Part shown: in pieces, positions 26,060-34,517 of the stretch
Layout of the letters: the number at the start of each line of letters is the position of its first letter
How positions within the stretch are numbered: position 1 is the first letter of the stretch
Source: Nitrososphaera sp.
Lineage (GTDB): Archaea > Thermoproteota > Nitrososphaeria > Nitrososphaerales > Nitrososphaeraceae
Length of the DNA stretch: 64,000 nt
Assembly: GCA_039938515.1 (NCBI GenBank)
Contig: JBDUUL010000006.1
Location: 50,919-114,918, forward strand
Reading direction: 5' to 3'
The notes under the pieces: model-generated
What the model was told of the DNA's origin: nothing
The model's database searches: none
What the model saw: only the letters and a program-made list of their open reading frames with translations
Program-made: the position numbers and the translations under genes

Positions 26060-27385
26060 ATGCAAAAGCCCCTAAGGGCATCCGGCTTGAATAGCACAAA
26101 GAGCAGGCAGACGGTTCTAATCGTAGGTTCCGGAGGGCGAGAGCATGCTCTTGGTTGGAAGTTTTCTCAGAGCGTCAGGGTGGTCAAGACATATTTTGCG
26201 CCCGGAAACGGCGCCACCTCTGAAAACTTGCCCATCGCGCAGAACGACTTGCAGGGGCTTGCCGCATTTGCAGCGAAGTGCGGCGAAGACTGTCTGACCG
26301 TGGTGGGACCCGAAGAACCACTCTCGCTTGGAATAGTCGACCTTTTTCGCTCAAGGCACCTCCGAATCCTGGGCCCAACCTCCGCTGCAGCAAAGCTCGA
26401 GACTAGCAAGGCTTTTTCAAAGGAGTTCATGATTTCAGCGGGGATTCCGACCGCCAGGGCACAGGTCTTTTCAGACAAGAACAAGGCCCATGATTACATA
26501 AATTCGCTTGACATTCCAGTGGTGGTAAAGGCAGACGGAATAGCTGCTGGGAAAGGAGTAATCGTTTGTGACGACGCGAAACAGGCCCATGATGCAATCG
26601 ACAGGATAATGGTTTTGAGGGAATTTGGAAGCGCTGGCGACAAAGTAATAATCGAGGAGCGGATTGTTGGCGAGGAAGCCTCGTTTATTGCCCTGTGCGA
26701 CGGATCCACTCTTGTCCCCCTTGCTTCCTGTCAAGACCACAAGAGAGCCTTTGACGGCGACAGGGGTCCGAATACAGGCGGAATGGGCGCGTATTCTCCA
26801 GCACGCATACTGACGGCTGAGCTGCAGGCAGTACTGACAAAAGAAGTGATGGAACCTGCTCTCAGGCAAATGAAGTCCAGGGGAACGCCGTTTGTGGGCT
26901 TTCTTTACGCCGGCATAATGATAGACGAAAAATCGGGGAAGCCATACGTACTCGAGTTCAACGCAAGGATGGGCGATCCAGAATGCCAGGCCATAATGAT
27001 GCGTCTAAAGTCCGACCTCTTCGACTATGCCGACGCCGCTGCCGAAGGATGTCTGGACGATATGCCCGCGCTTGAATGGAAGCAGGGGACATCTGTTTGC
27101 GTAGTTATGGCTTCGAGGGGATATCCCGGTGCCTACGATAAAGGAAAGGTAATTCACGGTCTCGATTCAGATTTTGGGCCCGGTGTACAGGTTTTCCATG
27201 CAGGCACGCTGCGGGGACCGGGGGGCGAATTGGTTACCAATGGCGGAAGGGTGCTAGGGGTCACTGCGACGGCAGACCATGCAAGGGAAGCAATCGAGAG
27301 GTCTTACTCGGCGGTCAGAAAGATAAGCTGGGGCGACAACGATCACTACTATCGTACGGATATCGGACACAGAGCGAGTCTGTAA
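26060..27385 (+). CDS. purD: Phosphoribosylamine-glycine ligase
   Basis: ATP-grasp enzyme of purine synthesis that forms GAR from phosphoribosylamine, glycine and ATP. The N-terminal VGSGGREHALGWK, the grasp loop GPNTGGMGAYSPA and the C-terminal FNARMGDPECQ are clear. The 441 residues match the family, with a short extra N-terminal tail of about 18 residues before VLIVGSGG. Stop-to-stop spacing with the next, convergent gene is zero. Confidence 0.94.
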   Translation: MQKPLRASGLNSTKSRQTVLIVGSGGREHALGWKFSQSVRVVKTYFAPGNGATSENLPIAQNDLQGLAAFAAKCGEDCLTVVGPEEPLSLGIVDLFRSRHLRILGPTSAAAKLETSKAFSKEFMISAGIPTARAQVFSDKNKAHDYINSLDIPVVVKADGIAAGKGVIVCDDAKQAHDAIDRIMVLREFGSAGDKVIIEERIVGEEASFIALCDGSTLVPLASCQDHKRAFDGDRGPNTGGMGAYSPARILTAELQAVLTKEVMEPALRQMKSRGTPFVGFLYAGIMIDEKSGKPYVLEFNARMGDPECQAIMMRLKSDLFDYADAAAEGCLDDMPALEWKQGTSVCVVMASRGYPGAYDKGKVIHGLDSDFGPGVQVFHAGTLRGPGGELVTNGGRVLGVTATADHAREAIERSYSAVRKISWGDNDHYYRTDIGHRASL

Positions 27386-28000
27386 CTACTTGAAGCGCAG
27401 CAAAGTCTGGCCAGCAACAAGGGCGCTTAGCCGGATGTCAAATGCTTCCGTCGGCAGTCTTTCAACAAGTTGAAACTCGTATCCCAGGCCTACAGAAAAG
27501 CCTTCAAATTTCTTCAGAAATCTGTCGTAAAATCCTTTCCCATATCCTAGCCTGTGGCCCCTCAAGTCGAACGCAAGCCCCGGCACCAGCAGAATATCCA
27601 GATTGTGAGCAGCGTTTGCTGTTTTTGGCGGTTCCGGGATATTGAATTTTCCCAGCTCAAGGCCGCCGAGATCTGAAACCTCAAAGAATTGAAGTCTATC
27701 ATCGATTACTCTTGGCAGAAAGACGGCCTTGTCATTTCTGAGTGCTTGTTCAATTACCTTTAGAGTCTGGGTCTCGCCGTTAAGTGGATAGTAAGCTCCG
27801 ACTGATTCTGCATAGAGGAACTCTTCGCACTGAACTACCAATTGCTGAACCAGAAGGCTTTTGCGTTCAACATCTTCTCGAGTTAGATTCTCTCGCAGTC
27901 GCCGCATTTTCTGCCGCACGGCAGCCTTTTCTTTTGCGGTTGAGTCCAGCCTGTCATTTTCTCCAGGAGGGCCGTTCCCTACGCCAGGGCCGCTGCTCAA
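27386..28000 (-). CDS. 5-formyltetrahydrofolate cyclo-ligase family protein
   Basis: Converts 5-formyl-THF to 5,10-methenyl-THF with ATP. The C-terminal signature GHRLGYGKGFYDRFL and the middle LFLPRV-type segment (here AVFLPRVIDDRLQFFEV) are diagnostic. I place the start at TTG 28000, overlapping the folD stop as TTGA, which gives 204 residues; a longer open frame reaches 28114 but would lie entirely within folD. It forms a two-gene folate one-carbon operon with folD. Confidence 0.85.
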   Translation of the reverse strand: MSSGPGVGNGPPGENDRLDSTAKEKAAVRQKMRRLRENLTREDVERKSLLVQQLVVQCEEFLYAESVGAYYPLNGETQTLKVIEQALRNDKAVFLPRVIDDRLQFFEVSDLGGLELGKFNIPEPPKTANAAHNLDILLVPGLAFDLRGHRLGYGKGFYDRFLKKFEGFSVGLGYEFQLVERLPTEAFDIRLSALVAGQTLLRFK

Positions 28001-28875
28001 ATCTCGTTGGACTCTATTTTGGCCGCACTGGCAAAGGAGGCTGCGGTGACGGTGTTTTTCATCAGCATTGCAATTGTCATCGGCCCTACTCCTCCTGGCA
28101 CAGGAGTCAGCCATGATGCCTTCTCTCTGACTGACTCAAAATCAACATCGCCTGCCAGTTTGCCCTGGTGTCTTGAAGTCCCGACATCGATGACAACTGC
28201 GCCGCTTTTTACCATCTCGCCGGTGAGTACAAACCTGTTTCTGTCGCCCACTGCCGTTATTATCAAGTCCGCGTTGCTGAGTTTCTGACGCAAGTCCTTG
28301 GTGCGTGAATGACAAACAGTTACGGTTGCGTTACGCTCGAGAAGCATGAGGGCTACAGGCTTGCCAACCAGGTTGCTCCTATTCACTATCACAGCGTCCA
28401 TAGTACTGGGATCGATTTTGTAGTAATCAAGAAGTTCCATGATCCCTGAAGGAGTGCATGGTTTGAGCATCGCTCGGCCATTCTGGAGCATGCCCTGATT
28501 ATACGGCGTAAGGCCGTCGACATCTTTGGCAGGGGATATTGCATTCACTATCGAAAATTCCTCAATGTGCTTTGGGAGCGGAAGCTGGACGAGTATTCCG
28601 TGGATCTCGGGATCGTTGTTCAGCAGGGTGACCAATTCAATGAGCTCGTGCTGCTTGAAGGACGCACCGAGTCTGTGATCGCGAGTTGCAATACCCAGAT
28701 CACCTGCCGTCTTTTGCTTGCTGTTTACATAAGTCGCGGAGGCCGGATCGTCGCCAACCAGCACCGTGGCAAGGCAGGGTTTAGTCCCCAATCCCTGAAG
28801 TTCACTAGCCGCTCTTTTCACTCTTGACTTGACATCGGCCGAGACTGCCAATCCGTCAATGAGCTGCGCACCCAT
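27997..28875 (-). CDS. folD: Bifunctional methylene-THF dehydrogenase/methenyl-THF cyclohydrolase
   Basis: Interconverts 5,10-methylene-, methenyl- and 10-formyl-THF. The 292 residues show YVNSKQKTAGDLGI (catalytic Lys region), GILVQLPLPKHI, the nucleotide fold VIVNRSNLVGKPVALML, and the C-terminal PVPGGVGPMTIAMLM. The downstream cyclo-ligase and PurU at 42.3 kb act on the same cofactor pool. A 140-nt spacer upstream carries nothing else that I can identify. Confidence 0.95.
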   Translation of the reverse strand: MGAQLIDGLAVSADVKSRVKRAASELQGLGTKPCLATVLVGDDPASATYVNSKQKTAGDLGIATRDHRLGASFKQHELIELVTLLNNDPEIHGILVQLPLPKHIEEFSIVNAISPAKDVDGLTPYNQGMLQNGRAMLKPCTPSGIMELLDYYKIDPSTMDAVIVNRSNLVGKPVALMLLERNATVTVCHSRTKDLRQKLSNADLIITAVGDRNRFVLTGEMVKSGAVVIDVGTSRHQGKLAGDVDFESVREKASWLTPVPGGVGPMTIAMLMKNTVTAASFASAAKIESNEI

Positions 28876-29015
28876 TAGCCCGGAGAAGACTGGAAGGGAT
28901 ATTTGGATTTAGTGTCCGAGTGATCGTCCCAACTAGTCAATTAGTTTTGTCGGGGGTTGCAAGCAGTTGCTCTTTATCATGTCAGGTTGCGCCACAAGGC
29001 GGGAATGGCAAAACG

Positions 29016-29435
29016 CTAATCTCCCTTGATAAGAAATGTTTTGTTGTGCCTCTTCAAGATGTCTTCAAAGTACTTCATCACTTGGTCTACCTCGTCTTTA
29101 GTGGCCGTACCTCTCATTATTCTCAGAAAGCACAGGTACTGCCAGGCGTGCAGCCAATTCTCACGAATCATTACCTCGTTTTCGGTAGAAAGCTGCCGAC
29201 GTCTATGTAGGTATCCCATTACAATCGCTGACGGGATGTATGCTGCAACAAAGATCGCTGCAAAGATGATCTCGTTTTCGAAAATGTTGCGAGCAAAGGG
29301 AACTTGTGTAATTGCAAGGTTGTAGACAAGCAGGATAAAGTTAATGAAGTTCATTATAAATACAAGATAAATTGAATGGCCGTTCCTAAAGTCAAGCCAT
29401 CTTCTATTCAAAAACCTCCCTTCGGCTTTTTCCAA
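29016..29435 (-). CDS. Two-TM membrane protein, paralogue of 29569-30009
   Basis: 139 residues. After a basic start with RRWLDFRNGHSIYLVF come two membrane helices (about 24-46 and 54-76), then a cytosolic helical tail with a WLHAW motif and VMKYFEDILKRHNK. It is about 40% similar by eye to the divergently transcribed neighbour across the whole length (RRWLDFR-x-GH, YLHRR versus YWHRR, FYE/YFE-x-x-L-x-RHNK). No known family is recognised. Confidence 0.6.
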   Translation of the reverse strand: MEKAEGRFLNRRWLDFRNGHSIYLVFIMNFINFILLVYNLAITQVPFARNIFENEIIFAAIFVAAYIPSAIVMGYLHRRRQLSTENEVMIRENWLHAWQYLCFLRIMRGTATKDEVDQVMKYFEDILKRHNKTFLIKGD

Positions 29436-29568
29436 CCGCCGGTAACTGGGGTCGTTCGGAAATAAAAGTTGTGACCAGATATTTTGTTGCTGATTACACG
29501 CTCAGAGTTTTTCCAGAGTGCCTTGCCAAACGTCGATAGCTTAAAAAAGCTATTTATTAAAACCTGAA

Positions 29569-30009
29569 ATGGTGCTGGCGCGGTTTGTGCGAAGGCGATG
29601 GCTTGACTTTAGGCTAGGTCATACACTCTACCTTGCATTCTTTATGAGCTTCGTCAACTTCATCCTGATTACTTATAGTTTTGCGGTGCAGAAAAACCCG
29701 CTGTTCCATGGCGTTATTACAAGCCTTTCTTTCTTCACTATTGTCTTCCTTGCAGTTTACGTTCCCACGGCAATGGCAATCGGCTACTGGCACCGCAGGA
29801 ACCAGTTCCGCGTTGAAGTGGAAGCGACCTTACAAGAGGATTGGGTTTCCGCGTGGTTGCTGCGCTACCAGTTCAGGCTAGCTCTTGGCAAGGCCACTGA
29901 GGAAGAGACCCGGGAGGTCGTGAACTTCTACGAGTCAGTACTTAGAAGGCATAACAAGCCGGTGCCGCCTCAAAATGATGGCCCCAAGTCGGAGCCACCA
30001 CTGAAATAG
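29569..30009 (+). CDS. Two-TM membrane protein, paralogue of 29016-29435
   Basis: 146 residues with the same plan as the divergent neighbour: RRRWLDFRLGHTLYLAFFMS, two membrane helices (about 20-41 and 49-71), IGYWHRRNQF, and a tail ending FYESVLRRHNK plus a Pro-rich end. TTTATTAAAACC 10-20 nt before the ATG may be a TATA-like element. The head-to-head pair probably arose by inverted duplication. Function unknown. Confidence 0.6.
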   Translation: MVLARFVRRRWLDFRLGHTLYLAFFMSFVNFILITYSFAVQKNPLFHGVITSLSFFTIVFLAVYVPTAMAIGYWHRRNQFRVEVEATLQEDWVSAWLLRYQFRLALGKATEEETREVVNFYESVLRRHNKPVPPQNDGPKSEPPLK

Positions 30010-30076
30010 CAATGGGCCTTAGCTGTTTGCAATCGTCTTGAACGAACGTGCCCTTGCTCCCATTTCGAGCGCACAA

Positions 30077-31240
30077 TTATGCAAGTTGGTAAGCCTCTAG
30101 GATTTTCGGTTCGTTCTTTTCCCAGATTAAATTCGCCCTTGCATAGCTAAGGATTCTTTGGCGCTTTGTGTCCAGTTCGGTTGGACTGCTATTGTACTTT
30201 TCAAGAATCTCTGCCATGCCCTCGTAGTCAGAAAACAGGTCGCAATTTTCCCCGAAATCGTCCTGAACCGATGGTATATCATCGATACTGACCAGCCAGA
30301 GCCCGCAATGGGCATATTCGTAAACCTTATTTGGATTTGCATATCTGTGAAACCAATGCTTCCTCCAAGGGAGCAGCCCGATGTGACATTCTTTGTACAT
30401 CATAGTATACGCGTCTCTCATCTGAAGCCTTCCAACGGATTTGATCCTGTCGCTGTTGGGTTCGGAAACCCCGATGCGTACAAGAGTTCCGGTTAGATTA
30501 TTGGTTGAAAAAGCCTCGTGAAGTCCAGCTATGTTTCGAAATGGATCGGTAGAGCCGAGTTGGTCTCTTCCGAGGTAAACTGACCTTATTTTCCCCGGTT
30601 CCGCATTAGACCCAATTGTCTCACGCGGCTCAACCGAGTCGACACAGGGAAAGTTTGGAATAGTAAAAACATGAGAGCAATAGCTCGTGTGGTGGTCGGC
30701 AATGCCTTTACTCACTGCGAGTATGGGTACATGCTCTCCGACGAAATGCTCCCATTTTGCCCATTTGTTTTTCTTTAGGGTTTCTTTGGCCCGCCGAGAA
30801 AACTCAAAAGGAGACAGGGCTTCAAGAGCGGCTCGGGCTTCCAGCGAGTACAACTCATGATCGTCAAAAACCGTAGCAATACCGGTCTTGACCGCATAAT
30901 ACGCGGCGAATAGATCGTGCGCATGAATCAGGTCGGGTCTTATCTCCTCCAAAACTTTCTTCAGGCCGGAACTCACAGCTTCGGCGCTTGAGGGATAGGG
31001 ATACCACTTCCAAAACCTGCTCAGTGAACCCGGCAGTGGCGAGGCGACTCGCGCCTTTGGGGGGAAATCAAGCCAACTAGTCCGCTCGAAGAGCTCTTTT
31101 GCGCCGGCCAGTGCGGTCCCGTTGTCGCTACCGCAGAAAAACACACGCCGGCCGGTTCGAATCCCTGTTCTTGCTGCGTTTAAGATTCTCGGATCGTCTA
31201 GGTCAGTGTGAGTGAAGTGAAGTACTTTTTCTGCCGGCAT
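30077..31240 (-). CDS. Glycosyltransferase, GT4/GT-B fold
   Basis: 387 residues with a GT-B layout: an N-terminal domain holding LIHAHDLFAAYYA (sugar-acceptor side) and VFDDHELYS, and a C-terminal nucleotide-sugar domain with IRSVYLGRDQ, MYKECHIGLLPWR and NKVYEYAHCGLW, where the final Glu is the usual EX7E-type residue. No signal peptide. It is the first of a run of surface-glycan genes (30.1-39.8 kb). Donor and acceptor cannot be told from the sequence. Confidence 0.75.
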   Translation of the reverse strand: MPAEKVLHFTHTDLDDPRILNAARTGIRTGRRVFFCGSDNGTALAGAKELFERTSWLDFPPKARVASPLPGSLSRFWKWYPYPSSAEAVSSGLKKVLEEIRPDLIHAHDLFAAYYAVKTGIATVFDDHELYSLEARAALEALSPFEFSRRAKETLKKNKWAKWEHFVGEHVPILAVSKGIADHHTSYCSHVFTIPNFPCVDSVEPRETIGSNAEPGKIRSVYLGRDQLGSTDPFRNIAGLHEAFSTNNLTGTLVRIGVSEPNSDRIKSVGRLQMRDAYTMMYKECHIGLLPWRKHWFHRYANPNKVYEYAHCGLWLVSIDDIPSVQDDFGENCDLFSDYEGMAEILEKYNSSPTELDTKRQRILSYARANLIWEKNEPKILEAYQLA

Positions 31241-31357
31241 TATGAAATCCCAAGGGTGAAATTTATGGCAAAATCATCCTGCCAGTAACATATAAACCCG
31301 CATGCCGGTCAGACTCGCCAAACCTGGATTGTACTGCAAGAGAAGGAATTTCGAGTT

Positions 31358-32494
31358 TTACAAAGGGGCTACCAAATCAATGAGCTCCTTTGTTATCTTT
31401 CTCGAAATGCCGGGCTTGCCGAAGAGGAGTCTTGATTTAGACGAATCAACCACAGCGCGGCGATAATCCTTCTGAATCCGCCCAAAGCACTTCGAGATCG
31501 TGTTACCTGGGGCGAATGCGAGCTGATTGCCGAGACCTTGAGTAGTTTCAGTCCACTCAGTATCTGGACGCAATGTCACGCAAGGGGTGCCCAGAATAGC
31601 CGACTCCTTCGTCAGACCACCCGAATCGCTTACAACGCAAAATGAATTCTTTGTCAGCGATAGAGAAGTAATGTAATCAACAGGCCTTAGCGTATTGAAA
31701 GGAGCAAGCAATTTTAGCAATCCGAACTTCCTTATCCTCGCGCGTGTTCTAGGATGGAGTGCAAAAATTACTTGCATAGATTCCGCCAGCATGCCCATTT
31801 CTTTCAAAATGGATTCGAGCCGCGATGAGTCATCGACGTTAAAATCCCTGTGAAGCGTAAAGTAAACAAAGGTTTTTTTTTGCAGTCCCAATTCCGTTAG
31901 CTTGTTGGCTGAATCGATCAAACTGCTTACAGACATTATCGAGTCCACTATGGGATGTCCTACCGCCCGTATAGAGTCTTCCGGGATTCCTTCTTTGATA
32001 AGATTCAACTTGCAGTTTAAAGTTGGAGGAAAGTGTTCGTCGGCCATGTGTGAAATCAAGACCCGGTTAACTTCCTCCGGCAGCTTCCTATCATAATTGC
32101 GGCACCCTGCCTCCACATGGGCAACCTTGATCTTGAGTTTGACGGCCGCAAGGGCGGCGGCAAACGCAGAAGTGGTATCGCCTTCGACCAGAACAAGGTC
32201 GGGCATTTCAGATTCTAGAACACGTTCAAACCGAGTGAGAATGCGGGCTGTCTGCATAGCGTGGGAGCCACTACCTACCTCGAGATTGTGCTCAACGTTG
32301 TCGATATGGAGCTGATCAAGGAAAATAGAGGCCATCTCCCGGTCGTAATGTTGACCGGTATTGCAAATTACAAGCTCACAATCCGTTTTCCTGAGCTCGT
32401 TGATTATCGGAGCCAATTCAATAAAGGTGGGACGCGTCCCTATTACGGCAATGATTTTCACGTCATGACGCTCCTTTGCTGGCCGTAATAACAA
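31358..32494 (-). CDS. wecB: UDP-N-acetylglucosamine 2-epimerase family protein (active-site variant)
   Basis: Non-hydrolysing 2-epimerase fold. Typical parts are AVIGTRPTFIELAPII, CNTGQHYDREM, VEGDTTSAFAAALA, HVEAGCR and the C-terminal SDSGGLTKESAILGTPC. The usual HRxEN motif reads HRDFN here, so a conserved acidic residue is replaced. That may mean altered specificity (for example a diacetamido-uronate sugar) or loss of activity. GTG 32461, preceded by a GGAG site, is a better start than 32494 and removes 11 residues. A second epimerase with the intact motif is at 36604. Confidence 0.82.
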   Translation of the reverse strand: MLLRPAKERHDVKIIAVIGTRPTFIELAPIINELRKTDCELVICNTGQHYDREMASIFLDQLHIDNVEHNLEVGSGSHAMQTARILTRFERVLESEMPDLVLVEGDTTSAFAAALAAVKLKIKVAHVEAGCRNYDRKLPEEVNRVLISHMADEHFPPTLNCKLNLIKEGIPEDSIRAVGHPIVDSIMSVSSLIDSANKLTELGLQKKTFVYFTLHRDFNVDDSSRLESILKEMGMLAESMQVIFALHPRTRARIRKFGLLKLLAPFNTLRPVDYITSLSLTKNSFCVVSDSGGLTKESAILGTPCVTLRPDTEWTETTQGLGNQLAFAPGNTISKCFGRIQKDYRRAVVDSSKSRLLFGKPGISRKITKELIDLVAPL

Positions 32495-32550
32495 TTTATC
32501 GCCGTCTGCATGGTGTTCTAGTGGGGCGCTATTGGCGAGAAATTTGGATA

Positions 32551-33483
32551 TCAGTCAACCATTTTCCATTCTCTAAGCGTCTCAATTAGAACCCTCACTG
32601 TCCTTGATGGAGAAAAGAACTCGCGTATGAGCCCGGGATCTAACTTCCTTTGTGCCGCTCTTAGGATCGCCTCTGAAATTGAATCGTCCTGAGGCAAACA
32701 CGGTTCAATAAACGCCTTCATTTCCTCGTAGTCATAGTACCTCTCGTTAACGTAACAGACTACTGGAGTACCAACCGCGAGCGCCTCTATTGAAACGATG
32801 CCGTAGATTGCCTCCTTTCCAAACCAGTCGCACAAGACATCGATTCTCGACAGATACCGAGGCATTTCGGAATGCGGAACAATTTCCGATACAAGGTTGC
32901 ATCGTACTCCGCGGGCTTGAAGTTTCTTCACGGCGGAGACTACCAAATTACTGCCCTTGATGTCCCTGTCAGTCGGGAAGTGGCCTATTATTAGGCCATC
33001 TTTGCTGCTCCATTCCTTTGGCCGTACATCTGGGTTGAAGGATTCTGTGTCTATGCACCTGGGGAGAAACCGTGCATCCGAGTCTCTGCCAAGATATTCA
33101 AAGAGGTCCTTTGTCGTGACAAAGCATCTTTCTTCGGCTGGAACTCTGCCGCTTCTGAGCTCGGTCCCGTTAAAAATCATTACAGAGTGCTTTGACTTGA
33201 CCAGAGGAGGGACCGACAATCGCAGTTCAAGATCATAGGATTCTCCCTTGCTTTTCACCAAGGCTTTTCTGATTGTTCTTTCAAAGGGAAGGTTACGCTG
33301 CTTCCCCAACTCTGTGATACGCCGATTGGGGGGCGACGTCGTGAAGGGGCTGGGTGCAAAATAATAGTCAACGACAGCTCCTTGCTTTTCAAGCTCTTTT
33401 CCAATGAGGTATCCCAGAGACGCAATGTTGCCAATTATAGCTATCCTCGTGCCTTGGCGAAGGGTCGCTGCGTCCAGCTGGAC
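32551..33483 (-). CDS. Glycosyltransferase (GT4-like) with a disrupted 5' end
   Basis: The canonical TTG at 33309 starts too late: the frame stays open upstream to 33483 and encodes GTRIAIIGNIASLGYLIGKE, the usual first strand and helix of a GT-B glycosyltransferase. No ATG, GTG or TTG occurs in that stretch. Beyond an in-frame TGA (33484-33486) the same frame continues to an ATG at 33555 (MFEHLKVRLMRQTTLTSRNQ). The rest is normal: FNGTELRSGR, GHFPTDRDIKGS, a C-terminal AIYGIVSIEALAVGTPVVCY. It is a recent nonsense mutant, a gene with an unusual start, or a read-through case. Confidence 0.6.
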   Translation of the reverse strand, partial: VQLDAATLRQGTRIAIIGNIASLGYLIGKELEKQGAVVDYYFAPSPFTTSPPNRRITELGKQRNLPFERTIRKALVKSKGESYDLELRLSVPPLVKSKHSVMIFNGTELRSGRVPAEERCFVTTKDLFEYLGRDSDARFLPRCIDTESFNPDVRPKEWSSKDGLIIGHFPTDRDIKGSNLVVSAVKKLQARGVRCNLVSEIVPHSEMPRYLSRIDVLCDWFGKEAIYGIVSIEALAVGTPVVCYVNERYYDYEEMKAFIEPCLPQDDSISEAILRAAQRKLDPGLIREFFSPSRTVRVLIETLREWKMVD

Positions 33484-33587
33484 TCACGTGCCTGATTGAT
33501 TTCGGGATGTGAGAGTAGTCTGTCTCATAAGCCTCACTTTGAGATGCTCAAACATCGTTCGACGAAAATACCATGGATCAAGGGGAT

Positions 33588-34517
33588 TTATCGAATTGTA
33601 GCTTTCTGCCACGCAATAACTTTTCTAATCCCGTCTCTCAGAGGAACTTTGGGCTCGTAACCCAATGCTCTCGCCTTTTCGATTGATGCCATCTTGACGA
33701 CGCTTAGAAATTGATGGGGCGGATCAGTTACCTGGATCAAATCTTTGCTTGCTCCAGTTTCTTCAATTATCATGTGGGCTACCTCCTCCATGGTGTGATA
33801 TTCGTCGCTACCAATGTTGAAAGCCTCGTATTTCCCTGTTGGCTGCCTCTCTATGCAAAGAAGGAGTCCTTGGGCCAAGTCTGATACGTAACACCATGAC
33901 CTTACGGCGCCCCGATGGACGACAATCTTCTGTCCGGTCAATGCATTATGTATGAAGTTACTAATTGCGCTGCGGTATTTTGAGGGTCGCTCTCCCTCAC
34001 CGTATATCATAAACGGCCTGAGCGTCGTTGCGTGGAGTCCATAGTTGTCTACATAGTGCTTTACAATTGCTTCGCCGAATAATTTGCTGAGCGCATAAAT
34101 GTTGGTCGTCATGAAAGGAGACATCGAATCGAGTTCTTCCTCTACTACTGGCTCCTTCTTGTCTAGAAGATGGCCGTAAACCTCGGATGTGCTGAAATAA
34201 ACCAGCTTAGAGTTGTACTCTAGGCATAGCCTAATTATGTTGAGCGTACCTGTATCGTTGACATAAATCATTCTTTGCGGATGCTCTTCGCCTACCATCC
34301 TACCAACCTCTCCTGCCATATGCACGACCGTGTCAATTTTCTCACGCCGGAACACTCGGAAAAGATCCTCGAAAGATGTTACGTCCGCACGTACATAGTC
34401 ACCGTAATCTGCAACTGCAAGATCGGCGCCAATCACGCCGTATCCCTTGTCTTTCAGATACTTGGAAATGTATGTGCCAAGGACTCCAAGAGCGCCCGTA
34501 AGTAATACCTTGGTCAA
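33588..34517 (-). CDS. NAD-dependent sugar epimerase/dehydratase (extended SDR)
   Basis: Nucleotide-sugar epimerase. The Rossmann motif is TGALGVLGTY (a variant of TGxxGxxG), the catalytic triad Ser/Tyr/Lys is in FSTSEVYG and YALSKLFGE, and the substrate loop is LRPFMIYGEGE. I place the start at TTG 34517, overlapping the stop of the upstream gene as TTGA, for 309 residues; an upstream in-frame ATG at 34634 lies inside the neighbour. It probably makes a UDP-hexose or uronate for the surface glycan. Confidence 0.85.
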   Translation of the reverse strand: MTKVLLTGALGVLGTYISKYLKDKGYGVIGADLAVADYGDYVRADVTSFEDLFRVFRREKIDTVVHMAGEVGRMVGEEHPQRMIYVNDTGTLNIIRLCLEYNSKLVYFSTSEVYGHLLDKKEPVVEEELDSMSPFMTTNIYALSKLFGEAIVKHYVDNYGLHATTLRPFMIYGEGERPSKYRSAISNFIHNALTGQKIVVHRGAVRSWCYVSDLAQGLLLCIERQPTGKYEAFNIGSDEYHTMEEVAHMIIEETGASKDLIQVTDPPHQFLSVVKMASIEKARALGYEPKVPLRDGIRKVIAWQKATIR

